This document shows positions 36,925 through 45,700 of a stretch of DNA of 64,000 nucleotides, piece after piece; the first letter of the stretch is position 1; every line of letters begins with the position of its first letter. Origin of the DNA: Myxococcota bacterium (GTDB lineage: Bacteria > Myxococcota_A > UBA796 > UBA9615 > JAKLKC01); the NCBI GenBank assembly GCA_023150875.1, contig JAKLKC010000001.1:186001-250000 (forward strand). Direction: 5' to 3'. The notes beneath the pieces are model-generated. The model was not told the origin of the DNA. It worked only from the letters and a program-made list of their open reading frames with translations, and did no database searches. Both the position numbers and the translations under genes were made by a program.

Positions 36925-39666
36925 ATGCCGACCTACGACCCCTGGGGACAGGCCGCGGCCCACTTCGCCGCCCGCCACGGCCTCGATCCCGGCGCCGCCC
37001 GGGAGCTGGTGGACCTGGTGTCCTCCGCCCTCTCCGTCCCGGCCAGCCCCGTGACCCTGCCCTGGGAGTCCGGGATCCACGAGGCCCCGGCTCCGGCGAC
37101 CACGGTGTTCACCGCCGTCTCCCTGGGGGGCGGTCCGGCGGCCCCGTCCCCCGCCGGAGGCGGAGCGGCGCCGGATCCCTCGGCCCCCCCTCGGGCCCAA
37201 GGCGCCGAGACTGCCCCCTCGGCGCCCCCGCCCGCCGGCGAGCCCCTGGGCGCCTACGCGGACCTCGGGCCCCTCGGGCAGGGGGGAATGGGGGAGGTCC
37301 GCAGGGTGTGGGACTCCACGCTGCGCCGCGCCCTGGCCCTGAAGGTCATCCACCCCGGGCTTGCCGCCCGCGCGCAGGCCCGGGAGCGCTTCTACGAGGA
37401 GGCGCGGGCCACCGCCCAGCTCCAGCACCCCGCCATCGTGCCCATCCACGAGATGGGGACCCTCCCCGACGGCCGGCCCTACTACACCATGAAAGAGGTG
37501 CAGGGGCGCACCCTCGACGAGCTGATCCTGGAGGCCCACGCCCCCCGGGCGGAGGAGGACGGCGGCGGTCCCGCCCGGGTCCGGCGGCTGGTGGAGGTCT
37601 TCTCGCGGGTCTGCGAGGCGGTCGCCTACGCCCACTCCCGGTCCGTCATCCACCGGGACCTGAAGCCGGCCAACGTGATGGTCGGCGACTTCGGCGAGGT
37701 CCTGGTCCTGGACTGGGGTCTCGCCAAGGTCCTCGGGGCGGGCGAGGAACGGGAGGGCGGCGACGGCGGGGACCCAGCCTCGCCCGAGGCGCCCCTGCAG
37801 GACCCCCTGCTGACGCGGCCGGGATCGGTCCAAGGGACGCCCGCCTACATGCCGCCGGAGCAGGCCCGCGGCGAGTCCCACCGGGTGGGGCCGGCGTCGG
37901 ACGTGTACGCCCTGGGCTGCGTCCTGTACCAGTTGCTCTCCGGGAGGCCGCCGTACCGGGGGGCCAGCGCCTGGGCCGTGCTCGTCCAGGTCAACCAGGG
38001 GCCTCCCCCTCCCCTGGCCGAGGTCGCCGCCCGCGGGGGGGCCCCTCCGGTCCCCGAGGAGCTGCGCCGGATCGTGGCCCGGGCGATGGACCGGGACCCG
38101 GAACGGCGCCACCCCGACGCGGGCGCCCTCGCCCGGGACGTGTCGGCGTGGCTGGACGGCGCCCGCCGGCGCGAGGCGGCCCTGGCGCTGGTCGCCCGGG
38201 CCGACGCCCTGGCCCCCGAGGTGACGGCGCTCCGGCGGCGGTCGGCGGAGCTGAGGGCGGAGGCGGAGCGCGCCCTGGAAGGGGTCCCCCCCGCCGCCCC
38301 CCTGGACCGCAAGCGCCCGGGATGGCTGCTGGAGGACGAGGCGGCGCGGCTGGGTCGGGAGGCCAACGTCCGGGAGGTCGAGTACGTCCAGACGCTCCGG
38401 GCGGCCCTGGTGCAGGTGGAGGACCTCCCCCTGGCCCACGACCGCCTCGCCGACCTCTACCGGGCGAGGCTGGAGGCGGCGGAGGCCGCCCGGGACGAGG
38501 CGACGGCGGCGGAGAACGAGGCACTGCTCCGCGCCCATGGCCGGAGCCGCCACCTCGCCTGGCTGCGGGGCGACGGCGCCCTGACGCTCCTGACCGATCC
38601 CCCGGGGGCGGAGGTGGTCCTCGAACGCTACGTCGAGCAGGACCGCCGGCTGGTCGCGGTGGAGGATCGGGTGCTGGGGCGGACGCCGCTCCGCGGGGTC
38701 GCGCTGCCCCGGGGCAGCTACCGCCTGCGGCTGCGCGCCCCGGGCCGCGCCGAGGTCCTCTACCCGGTCCGCGTCGGCCGGGGCGAGCACTGGGACGGCG
38801 TGCCCCCCGGCGAGGCGGATTCGCGGCCCATCGCGCTCCCCTCCCCCGCGGACCTGGCCCCTGGCGAGGTCTACGTCCCCGGCGGCTGGATGATCGCGGG
38901 AGGAGATCCCGCGGCCAGCGGGCTCCCCCGGTGCCGGCTGTGGGTGGACGGGTTCGTGGTACAGCGTTTCCCCGTCACCAACGCCGAGTACATCGAGTTC
39001 CTGGACGACCTGGTGGCCCGGGGCCGCGAGGAGGAGGCCCTGCGCGCCGCCCCCCGGGAGCGGGCCGTGGACGGAGAGGAAGCACCGCTGGTCTACGGCC
39101 GGGACACCGCGGGCCGTTTCATGCTGAGGCCCGACGCCGACGGCGACCTGTGGGGACCCGACTGGCCCGTGGTCCTGGTGGATCACGGCGCGGCCAGCGC
39201 CTACGCCCGGTGGCTCGGGGAGCGGCGGCGGCAGGCGTGGCGGCTGCCCGGGGAGCTGGAGTGGGAGAAGGCGGCCCGGGGCGTCGACGGCCGGGACTTC
39301 CCCTGGGGCGACTTCCTCGACCCCACCTGGTGCCTCATGCGGGACAGCTACGTCGGCAGGCCCACGGCCCTCTCCGTGGACAACTACCCCACCGACGAGA
39401 GCCCCTACGGGGTGCGGGGGATGGCCGGCGGCGTGCGGGACTGGTGCGCCGACCCCTACGCGGTGGGCGGTCCGCCCGTGTCCGGCGGCCGGGCGGAGAT
39501 CCCCTCGTTCGGGGGCGACGGCCTGCCCCCCGAGACCCGGCGGGCGGTCCGCGGGGGCGGCTGGGGGGCGTCCTCCGCGTCCTGCCGGGTGACGAACCGC
39601 AACGGCTTCTCCGGCCGGACCCGCTACCCGGTCTTCGGCTTCCGGCTGGCCCGCTCCTTCCCCTGA
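36925..39666 (+). CDS. Ser/Thr kinase - PEGA - SUMF1 (FGE-like) fusion
   Basis: A 913-residue protein. A Pro/Ala-rich start precedes the kinase domain (about 110-415): glycine loop GPLGQGGMGEV, ALKVI lysine near 139, HRDLKPANV near 242 and DWG in place of DFG near 262, as in many planctomycete-type kinases. A helical, charged stretch (415-540) is probably coiled coil. A PEGA-like domain follows (about 550-625, TDPPGAEVVLERY, GSYRLRLRAPG), then a SUMF1/formylglycine-enzyme-like domain (about 645-912: PVTNAEYIEFLDDL, WRLPGELEWEKAARG, RGGGWGASSASCRV, FGFRLARS). No membrane helix is evident. ATG with GGAG upstream. It is convergent with the transporter operon, 11 bases apart. Confidence 0.9.
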   Translation: MPTYDPWGQAAAHFAARHGLDPGAARELVDLVSSALSVPASPVTLPWESGIHEAPAPATTVFTAVSLGGGPAAPSPAGGGAAPDPSAPPRAQGAETAPSAPPPAGEPLGAYADLGPLGQGGMGEVRRVWDSTLRRALALKVIHPGLAARAQARERFYEEARATAQLQHPAIVPIHEMGTLPDGRPYYTMKEVQGRTLDELILEAHAPRAEEDGGGPARVRRLVEVFSRVCEAVAYAHSRSVIHRDLKPANVMVGDFGEVLVLDWGLAKVLGAGEEREGGDGGDPASPEAPLQDPLLTRPGSVQGTPAYMPPEQARGESHRVGPASDVYALGCVLYQLLSGRPPYRGASAWAVLVQVNQGPPPPLAEVAARGGAPPVPEELRRIVARAMDRDPERRHPDAGALARDVSAWLDGARRREAALALVARADALAPEVTALRRRSAELRAEAERALEGVPPAAPLDRKRPGWLLEDEAARLGREANVREVEYVQTLRAALVQVEDLPLAHDRLADLYRARLEAAEAARDEATAAENEALLRAHGRSRHLAWLRGDGALTLLTDPPGAEVVLERYVEQDRRLVAVEDRVLGRTPLRGVALPRGSYRLRLRAPGRAEVLYPVRVGRGEHWDGVPPGEADSRPIALPSPADLAPGEVYVPGGWMIAGGDPAASGLPRCRLWVDGFVVQRFPVTNAEYIEFLDDLVARGREEEALRAAPRERAVDGEEAPLVYGRDTAGRFMLRPDADGDLWGPDWPVVLVDHGAASAYARWLGERRRQAWRLPGELEWEKAARGVDGRDFPWGDFLDPTWCLMRDSYVGRPTALSVDNYPTDESPYGVRGMAGGVRDWCADPYAVGGPPVSGGRAEIPSFGGDGLPPETRRAVRGGGWGASSASCRVTNRNGFSGRTRYPVFGFRLARSFP

Positions 39667-39677
39667 ACCCGCCCCCG

Positions 39678-41756
39678 TCAGGGGTGCGCGATGACCACCA
39701 GGGCCCGGGCCCGGTCCAAGGTGACCCCCATGGCGCGCCTCAGGGTGGCGGGGTCCAGGGCCCCGAAGGTCTCGTCCAGGACGACGAGGTCCGCCCCCTG
39801 GAGCAGGGCCCGGGCCAGGAAGACGCGGCTCCGCTCCCCGTGGGAGAGCTGCCAGCCCGTCTCCCCCACCACCTGGAGCATCCCCGACGGCATCCGGTCC
39901 AGGAGGGGGCCCAGCTCGAGCGCCCGCAGCAGCTCCTCCGCCTCCCGCACCACGGCGTCGGTGGCGGGCCAGCCCCGCCCCATGAGGACGTTGAACGCCA
40001 GGGTCCCGGTGAGCACGTGGTTCTCGTGGAACTGGGGCGCCGAGGCGACCCGCCGCCGCCACGCCGCCGCCCCCAGGGTGCGGTGGTCGATGCCCGACAG
40101 CCGGACGAGGCCCGAAGTGGGGGTCCTCAGCCCGGTGAGGAGCGAGGCGAGGGTGGACTTCCCCGCCCCCGAGGGCCCGAGGAGCAGCACCCGGTCCCCC
40201 CGGTCCACCCGGAGGTCGACCCCCTGGAACACGGGGCGGGGCTGGCCGGGGTGACGGTACGAGACCTGGCTGGCGTGGACCACGGCGGCCCCCTCCGAGG
40301 TCGGCAGCCGCTCCACCCCCGTCGCGGCGGCGGGGGCGCGGCGCTCGGCGGCCCGGAACAGGTCCCGGACCTGCTCCCAGGCGAGGGCGGACCCCATCAG
40401 CCCGGTGATCGCCGGGGTCAGCCCGCTCCAGGCCCGGGAGCCCAGCATCGCCGCTGCGATCCCCCCGGCGACGGCCGCCGTCGACCCGCCCCCGGACACG
40501 AAGCCGGGCAGCGCCGCGCCCAGGGCCACGACGAGGAAGCCCCTCGCCCCCGCCAGTTGCAGGGCGACCTCCCAGGCGTCCATCCTCCGGGACGAGCCGA
40601 GGTAGGCCTCCAGCGCCGCGTCCTCCTCCAGGTGCCACAGGGAGGGGGACTCCTGGGCGAGGCGGGTGCGGTGCCCCACCAGGCGCTCCACCAGTCCGTG
40701 GGTCATCTCCAGGCGCTGCCGCGTCCACTCCTTGCGGGCGCGCCAGGCACCCCGGGCGATCCAGGCGACGGCGAGGGCGTGGACCGCGACCGCGGCGGCC
40801 CCCGCGGGGCCCAGGACGCCGGTGAGGATCGCCCCCGCGACCCCCAGCTCCAACAGGCCGGCGGTGGCCAGGAAGCCCGCCTGGGTCGCCAGGGTCTCCA
40901 CCTCGTCCGACTCGATGACCCGCGCCATGTGGAGGCCCGCCCCCGCGTGGCGCACCTCGCCGGGCTCGAGGGCCAGGGCCCCCGCCAGCAGGCGGCGCTT
41001 GAGGGCGGCCCCGAGGTCCAGGGCCACCAGCCCCGCCCACCACACCCCGGCGGCGTGGATGGGGACGGCGGTGGCCAGCACCAGCGCCCAGCCCCACAGC
41101 CACCCCCAGTCCAGACGCCCCGCCAGCGCCCCCCGGCCCAGCATCACCCACGCCGTCACCTCCAGGGCCAGGGCCACCAGGAAGGCCGCCCCGTGGGCCA
41201 GGGCCCGCCCCGGGACCCGCGCCTCGGAGAGCTGGGCGGGGAACGAGTCCCCGGGCTCCCGCCGGACGGCCCAGGCCCGGCCCAGCTCCGCCGATCCGGA
41301 CCGGGCCTCCATCAGGCGCTCCCGGGCCGCGCCGCGGCGGCGCTCGGGGATCCCGGCGGCGTCCAGGACCCTCTCGATCCCCGGGCCGTGCTGGGCTTCC
41401 AAGGCGCCGGAGAGCAGCGCCCGCAGCTCCCGGGTGGGGACCCTCCGCACCGAGAGATCGGGGGCGAGCACCCGGGGGCGGCCCCTCCCCGGGGCCAGCA
41501 GGACCAGGAACCCGGAGTCGCCGGCGGCGAGGAGGGCCGGGCCCGCCCCCTCCAGCACGTCCCCCGCGTCCGCGAACCGCACCGCCAGGGGTTCCAGCTC
41601 GATGCCCAGGGGGGAGGCCCATCCGCCGAGCCAGCGGTCCACGTCCTCGCCCGGCCCCAGGCGTCCCGGGGGCGCCGGGCCGTCCACGCCGGCGGCCCGG
41701 GCCAGCGCCTGGGCGGCCTCGCCCAGCCGTTCCCGGGGCCAGAGCAGGGCGGTCAC
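39678..41756 (-). CDS. ABC exporter with cysteine-less C39-like N-terminal domain
   Basis: A 692-residue ABC protein. Residues 1-170 look like a C39 peptidase-type domain without any cysteine (GPALLAAGDSGFLVLLAPG, VLAPDLSVRRVP), hence non-catalytic. Residues about 175-440 are membrane helices. The ATPase domain has Walker A GPSGAGKSTLA, signature LSHGERSR (a variant of LSGGQ), Walker B LVVLDETFGALD, and ends abruptly at VVIAHP, just at the H-loop histidine. It lacks the usual 40 or so residues beyond. GTG start overlaps the upstream stop as GTGA. It is the last gene of the HlyD-ABC-ABC operon. It may pair with the C39 ABC as a heterodimer. Confidence 0.88.
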   Translation of the reverse strand: MTALLWPRERLGEAAQALARAAGVDGPAPPGRLGPGEDVDRWLGGWASPLGIELEPLAVRFADAGDVLEGAGPALLAAGDSGFLVLLAPGRGRPRVLAPDLSVRRVPTRELRALLSGALEAQHGPGIERVLDAAGIPERRRGAARERLMEARSGSAELGRAWAVRREPGDSFPAQLSEARVPGRALAHGAAFLVALALEVTAWVMLGRGALAGRLDWGWLWGWALVLATAVPIHAAGVWWAGLVALDLGAALKRRLLAGALALEPGEVRHAGAGLHMARVIESDEVETLATQAGFLATAGLLELGVAGAILTGVLGPAGAAAVAVHALAVAWIARGAWRARKEWTRQRLEMTHGLVERLVGHRTRLAQESPSLWHLEEDAALEAYLGSSRRMDAWEVALQLAGARGFLVVALGAALPGFVSGGGSTAAVAGGIAAAMLGSRAWSGLTPAITGLMGSALAWEQVRDLFRAAERRAPAAATGVERLPTSEGAAVVHASQVSYRHPGQPRPVFQGVDLRVDRGDRVLLLGPSGAGKSTLASLLTGLRTPTSGLVRLSGIDHRTLGAAAWRRRVASAPQFHENHVLTGTLAFNVLMGRGWPATDAVVREAEELLRALELGPLLDRMPSGMLQVVGETGWQLSHGERSRVFLARALLQGADLVVLDETFGALDPATLRRAMGVTLDRARALVVIAHP

Positions 41757-44344
41757 GAGGGGACCTCCGCCGCCGCCACCTCGTGGTGGCGCCAGCGCGG
41801 GTCCTCCCACACCTCGGCCCGCAGCGCCGCCTCCTCGTCCAGGAGGGCGCGGTAGCGGCCGGCGGGGTCCGCGGCCAGGGCGGCGGGATCCCCGTCCTCC
41901 ACCAGCCGCCCTCCCTCGATCACCAGCACCCGGGGCATGTCCCGGGTCTCCTCGATGTCGTGGGTGATGCACAGGACCGTCGCCTGGGACCAGCGGGCCC
42001 TCACCCTCGCCAGGAGGGCCCGGCGCCGGTCCCGGTCGAGCCCCCGGAAGGGCTCGTCCAGGACCACCAGGCGCGGCGCGGGGCGGTGGAGGGCCCGCCC
42101 CAGGCGGACCCGCTGCCCCTCCCCTCCCGACAGGGCGCCCCCGCCCTCGCCGATGGGCGTCCCCAGGCCCTGGGGGAGGCGCACCAGCACCCCCTCCAGC
42201 TCGGCGTCCCGCAGGGTGAGGTCCAGGGGCTCCGGCGAGGAGTCCCCCGCGCCGTAGGTGAGGTTCTCGAGGAGTCCCCGGTTCCAGAGCTGCACCCCGG
42301 GGTCCACCCAGGCGGTGGCGGCCCGGAGGGCCTCCAGGCCCGCCTCGTCCAGGGGCGCCCCGTCCACCAGCACCCGCCCCGCCGCCGGCCTGTGCCAGCC
42401 CAGCAGGAGCCCCACCAGGCTCGACTTCCCCGCCCCCGACGGGCCAACCACCGCCACGTGGCCCCCGGCGGGGACCTCCAGGGACACCGCGGAGAGGACC
42501 GGGTGCCCCCCGGCGACCACGTCGACCTCCTCCAGGCGGATCGCCACCCCGTGGGCGTTGGACGGCCGGACCGGCGCCTGCGCCGCGCCCGGAAGGGGCG
42601 CCTCTTCCAGGGCGCCCAGGGGTTCCAGGAGGCGCAGGGTGACGTTGCGCAGGTGGGGGAGCTGCCGCAGTCGCCGGCCCAGCTCCTGCCCCAGGAAGGG
42701 GAGCTGGAGGGCCCACCAGGCGAAGAGGAGCATCCCTCCCCCGTCCGAAGCCCGGGAGGCGTGGGAGCCGACGAGGACCGCGGCGACGGCCAGGGGCAGG
42801 GCGCCCTGGAGGGCCTCAACCGCCACCGCCGTCCGCAGCAGGGCGCGCCCGGTCAGGGCCCAGTCCACCAGCAGCGACTCGTGCTCCCGCCGCACCGACC
42901 GCTCGGCGGCGTGGGCCCGGATGGGCACCAGCCCCAGCAGCGCGTCCAGGTAGAAGCGGAAGAGCGCACCTCCGTGGACCCTCAGCCTCAGGTCCCGCTC
43001 CTCCAGGGCCGGCAGGCACGCGAGGGGGATCCCCACGCAGGCCGCCGCCCCCACCAGCACCAGGGGAGCCCCCGGCGGGTCCAGCCACACCAGGCCCACC
43101 GCGGTCGCCAGCAGGGCGGCGCCGGTCCTCGCGCCGTCGGCCACCAGCTCCACGAGGGAGCGCAGCCGATGGAGGGCGTGGGCCCGCTGGGCCATGTCGG
43201 ACACCGGCCGGCTCGCCAGGTAGCGGTCCCCCAGGCGGGGCACCTTGGCCTGGAAGGCCGCCCGCACCCTCGCCTCCACCAGGCGGCCCAGGCGGCGGGT
43301 GGCGGCGCGGATGGGGACCTCCAGGAGCGTCACCAGGACCAGCCAGGCCAGCAGCAGCGCCGCGGCGGCGAGCCTCTGGCGGAAGGGCCCCAGCTCCCGG
43401 CCGAGGTCCAGGGCCCCCCGGAAGAGCAGGGCCTCCACCAGGGCCGACGCCGCGGCGACCCCCACCGCCGCCCCCAGGAGCCACGGCGGGCGCAGGCCCG
43501 AGATCCGCCAGAGGTCCCGCCAGGGGGACGCCCGCGCCGTGGTGACCGCCGCCCTCAGCTCGGGGGAGAGGTCCTGGGACGGGCCCTCGGGCCGGGGCCC
43601 CACCACCTTCAGGCAGATGGCGCCCCTCACCCTCGCCTCCCCGTCCGGCAGGGGCTCGATGGCCCGCTGGGAGGCGGGCAGGACCCCCGCGTCCCCGCGG
43701 GCCTGCTCCCGCAGAGAGGCCAGCACCCGCTCCGCCTCGCCTCCCCGGCGCACCGCTCCGGCCTCCACCAGGTCGGTCACGGCCCGGAGCGCGGCGTCCA
43801 GGGAAGCGGCCCCCTGGACCCCCTCCGGCGCGAGGAAGGCCGCCGGGTCCACGCCGAGCCCCCTGAGGCGGCCCGCCTGGACGGTCCGGAAGGTCTCCTG
43901 CCCCGTCCACTCCGCCACCTGGTCGCCGGGCAGGACGAGGGTGTGGACGTAGACCTGGGCCAGGAACTCCCTCACCGGCAGGAAGCGCCGGCCCACGGCG
44001 GGGTCCATGACCTGGATCCAGGACCCGTGGAGCCGCCAGGCGACGACGAAGTGGGTCAGCCCGTTCCCCGCGCGCACCACCACGATGGCGGGGAGGGTCT
44101 TCGCCTCGGGGAGGAGGAGGTGATCGAGAGGGGAAAGAGTCTGCTCCACCTCCAGGCCGAGGCGGTTCCCCACGTCCTCCAGCACGTCGATGGAGGTGCC
44201 GTCCACGTCGGTCTGGCAGGCCTCCCGGAGCCGGCCGTAGTGGGCGGGGATCCCGTGGCCCGAGAGGAGGCAGGTGAGCGCCGCCGGGCCGCAGTCCATC
44301 TCCGAGGTCTGGACGACCTCCGGGGCGAAGAAGCTCCTCCTCAT
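41753..44344 (-). CDS. Peptidase-C39 ABC exporter
   Basis: An 863-residue protein. The N-terminal domain (1-145) is a C39 bacteriocin-processing peptidase with Q12, C18 (SEMDCGPAALTCLL), H98 (GLTHFVVAW) and D114 (VMDPAVG), so the catalytic set is complete. C39 domains cut leaders after GG, GA or GS while the peptide is exported. A long linker (about 150-275) is unusual. Membrane helices span about 290-560, and the ATPase domain has GPSGAGKSSLVG, LSGGEGQRV, LVVLDEPFRGLD and ITHDIEE, all intact. ATG overlaps the upstream hlyD-like stop as ATGA. Cargo is likely the repeat protein, by inference. Confidence 0.92.
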   Translation of the reverse strand: MRRSFFAPEVVQTSEMDCGPAALTCLLSGHGIPAHYGRLREACQTDVDGTSIDVLEDVGNRLGLEVEQTLSPLDHLLLPEAKTLPAIVVVRAGNGLTHFVVAWRLHGSWIQVMDPAVGRRFLPVREFLAQVYVHTLVLPGDQVAEWTGQETFRTVQAGRLRGLGVDPAAFLAPEGVQGAASLDAALRAVTDLVEAGAVRRGGEAERVLASLREQARGDAGVLPASQRAIEPLPDGEARVRGAICLKVVGPRPEGPSQDLSPELRAAVTTARASPWRDLWRISGLRPPWLLGAAVGVAAASALVEALLFRGALDLGRELGPFRQRLAAAALLLAWLVLVTLLEVPIRAATRRLGRLVEARVRAAFQAKVPRLGDRYLASRPVSDMAQRAHALHRLRSLVELVADGARTGAALLATAVGLVWLDPPGAPLVLVGAAACVGIPLACLPALEERDLRLRVHGGALFRFYLDALLGLVPIRAHAAERSVRREHESLLVDWALTGRALLRTAVAVEALQGALPLAVAAVLVGSHASRASDGGGMLLFAWWALQLPFLGQELGRRLRQLPHLRNVTLRLLEPLGALEEAPLPGAAQAPVRPSNAHGVAIRLEEVDVVAGGHPVLSAVSLEVPAGGHVAVVGPSGAGKSSLVGLLLGWHRPAAGRVLVDGAPLDEAGLEALRAATAWVDPGVQLWNRGLLENLTYGAGDSSPEPLDLTLRDAELEGVLVRLPQGLGTPIGEGGGALSGGEGQRVRLGRALHRPAPRLVVLDEPFRGLDRDRRRALLARVRARWSQATVLCITHDIEETRDMPRVLVIEGGRLVEDGDPAALAADPAGRYRALLDEEAALRAEVWEDPRWRHHEVAAAEVPS

Positions 44345-45534
44345 GGGGGGTCCGGCGCCACACCCGGCGCCGCCGGGGGGCCGCCCCCCTGGACCGCCCG
44401 GCCGGCGAGGCGGAGCACCAGGGTGGCGGGGCTCACCCTCTCCACCTCCACCTCGACCACCCCCGTCAGCCCGTGCTGGACCGGGAGCGACGGCGGGACA
44501 GCGGACGGCAGGACCTCCAGCTCGACCCGCACCAGGCCCCCTTCGGCCTCGGTGCCGACCCCGGAGACCCGGGCGGGGAGGGACCCGTAGACCAGCGACG
44601 GGAAGCCGTCCAGGCGCACGCGGGCGGCCCGGGAGGGCAGCACCCTGCCGACGGCCCGGGCCGCGGGGAACGCCGCCACCACCCTCAGGGCCCCCTCGGG
44701 CACCACCAGGGCGACCACCTCCCCCGGGTCCAGGGCGCTGCCCGGGCGGATCGGCGAGACCGAACCCAGGCGGCCGGCGACGGGGGCGCGGACCGTGCGC
44801 CGCTCCAGGTCCTCGGCGGCCCGGTGGACGGCGGCGCGGGCGGCGGCCACCTCCCCCTCGGCCCTCGCGGCGTCCGTCAGCGCCTCCTGGTGCTCCGCCC
44901 GGGCCGCCTCCAGCGCCGCCCGCCTCTCGTGGCCCAGGCGGGCCAGGACCTGGGCGGAGGCCTGGGCGGCGGAGTCGGCGCGGCTCCTCTCGGCCTCGAT
45001 GCCCCGGTACTCCAGGTCCGCGACCAGCCCCGAGGCGTGGAGCGTGGAGAGGCGCTCGACCTGCACCTGGGAGTAGGCGGAGGTGGCCCGCGCCGAGTCC
45101 AGCGCCGCCCGGGCCTCTCCCAGGGCCCCCTCCAGGGTCCGCTCCTCCTCCGCCACCGCCCGGCCCGACGCCTCCGCACGGGCGCGGGCCCGCTCGGCGC
45201 CGGCCGCCGCCGCCGCCAGCCTCAGGTCCGCCTCGTCCTTCAGGGCGCGCTGGACGCCGGACTCCAACTCCACCAGCGCCTCGCCCCGGGCCACGGCGCC
45301 CCCCAGGACCAGGTGGGAGGCGACCACCCTGCCCCCGTCCAGGGCGGCGGCGGAGTGGGGAGCCGCGCCGACCTCCAGGCGAGCCCACGCGCTGGGCTCC
45401 ACGACCGTCACCCCCGCGCCGAGGAACCACGCCAGCCACGCGCCCACCCCGAGCACGGCCACGACGAGGCCCCCCCGGGCGGGTCGACCCTCCCGGGCGG
45501 CGATGGACCTCAGCGTGCGCGGGAAGTGGTTCAA
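44341..45534 (-). CDS. HlyD-family membrane fusion protein
   Basis: A 397-residue protein. A short cytoplasmic start (NHFPRTLRSIAAREG) precedes a membrane helix (GGLVVAVLGVGAWLAWFLGAG, about 19-40), a beta/lipoyl segment (VASHLVLGGAVARGEALVELES), a long coiled coil (about 95-245) and RTVRAPVAGRLGSVSPIRPGSALDPGEVVALVVPEGAL, the classical second lipoyl half. It should link the inner-membrane ABC exporter with an outer-membrane channel, which is not in the window. The start is uncertain: TTG at 45534 fits the family N-terminus, but no ribosome site precedes it. First gene of the transport operon. Confidence 0.85.
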   Translation of the reverse strand: MNHFPRTLRSIAAREGRPARGGLVVAVLGVGAWLAWFLGAGVTVVEPSAWARLEVGAAPHSAAALDGGRVVASHLVLGGAVARGEALVELESGVQRALKDEADLRLAAAAAGAERARARAEASGRAVAEEERTLEGALGEARAALDSARATSAYSQVQVERLSTLHASGLVADLEYRGIEAERSRADSAAQASAQVLARLGHERRAALEAARAEHQEALTDAARAEGEVAAARAAVHRAAEDLERRTVRAPVAGRLGSVSPIRPGSALDPGEVVALVVPEGALRVVAAFPAARAVGRVLPSRAARVRLDGFPSLVYGSLPARVSGVGTEAEGGLVRVELEVLPSAVPPSLPVQHGLTGVVEVEVERVSPATLVLRLAGRAVQGGGPPAAPGVAPDPP

Positions 45535-45571
45535 CGCAGTGCGTCCGGCGGGGAGGATACACGGGGCCGCG

Positions 45572-45638
45572 GTCGTCGTCGTGAACGTGGACGTGAAGGT
45601 GAACGCGGACGTGAACGCGACCGTGGACGCGACCGCGC
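45572..45638. repeat. Degenerate short tandem repeat upstream of hlyD-like and TPR genes
   Basis: A run of GTGAAC, GTGGAC and GTGAACGCGGAC-like units with a 6/12-base period lies in the 166-base divergent spacer. It is low-complexity sequence with no clear open frame of its own. Confidence 0.5.
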
Positions 45639-45700
45639 TCGTGGCATACTCGGCGCACCCCAAGCCCTCCCCCTGCCCCCTCCCCCGCCGAGGCGATCCC

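Noticed and set aside
36700-41622. 1640-residue minus-strand open frame across kinase-SUMF1 and transporter
   Set aside because: It is antisense to the kinase and out of frame with the transporter; composition is Gly/Pro/Arg/Ala-rich without any domain.
45650-45665. TGGCATACTCGGCGCA before the TPR gene as a sigma-54 promoter
   Set aside because: GG-N10-GC spacing holds, but TTGC is replaced by GCGC and the -24 part also differs, so the match is too weak in such G+C-rich DNA.
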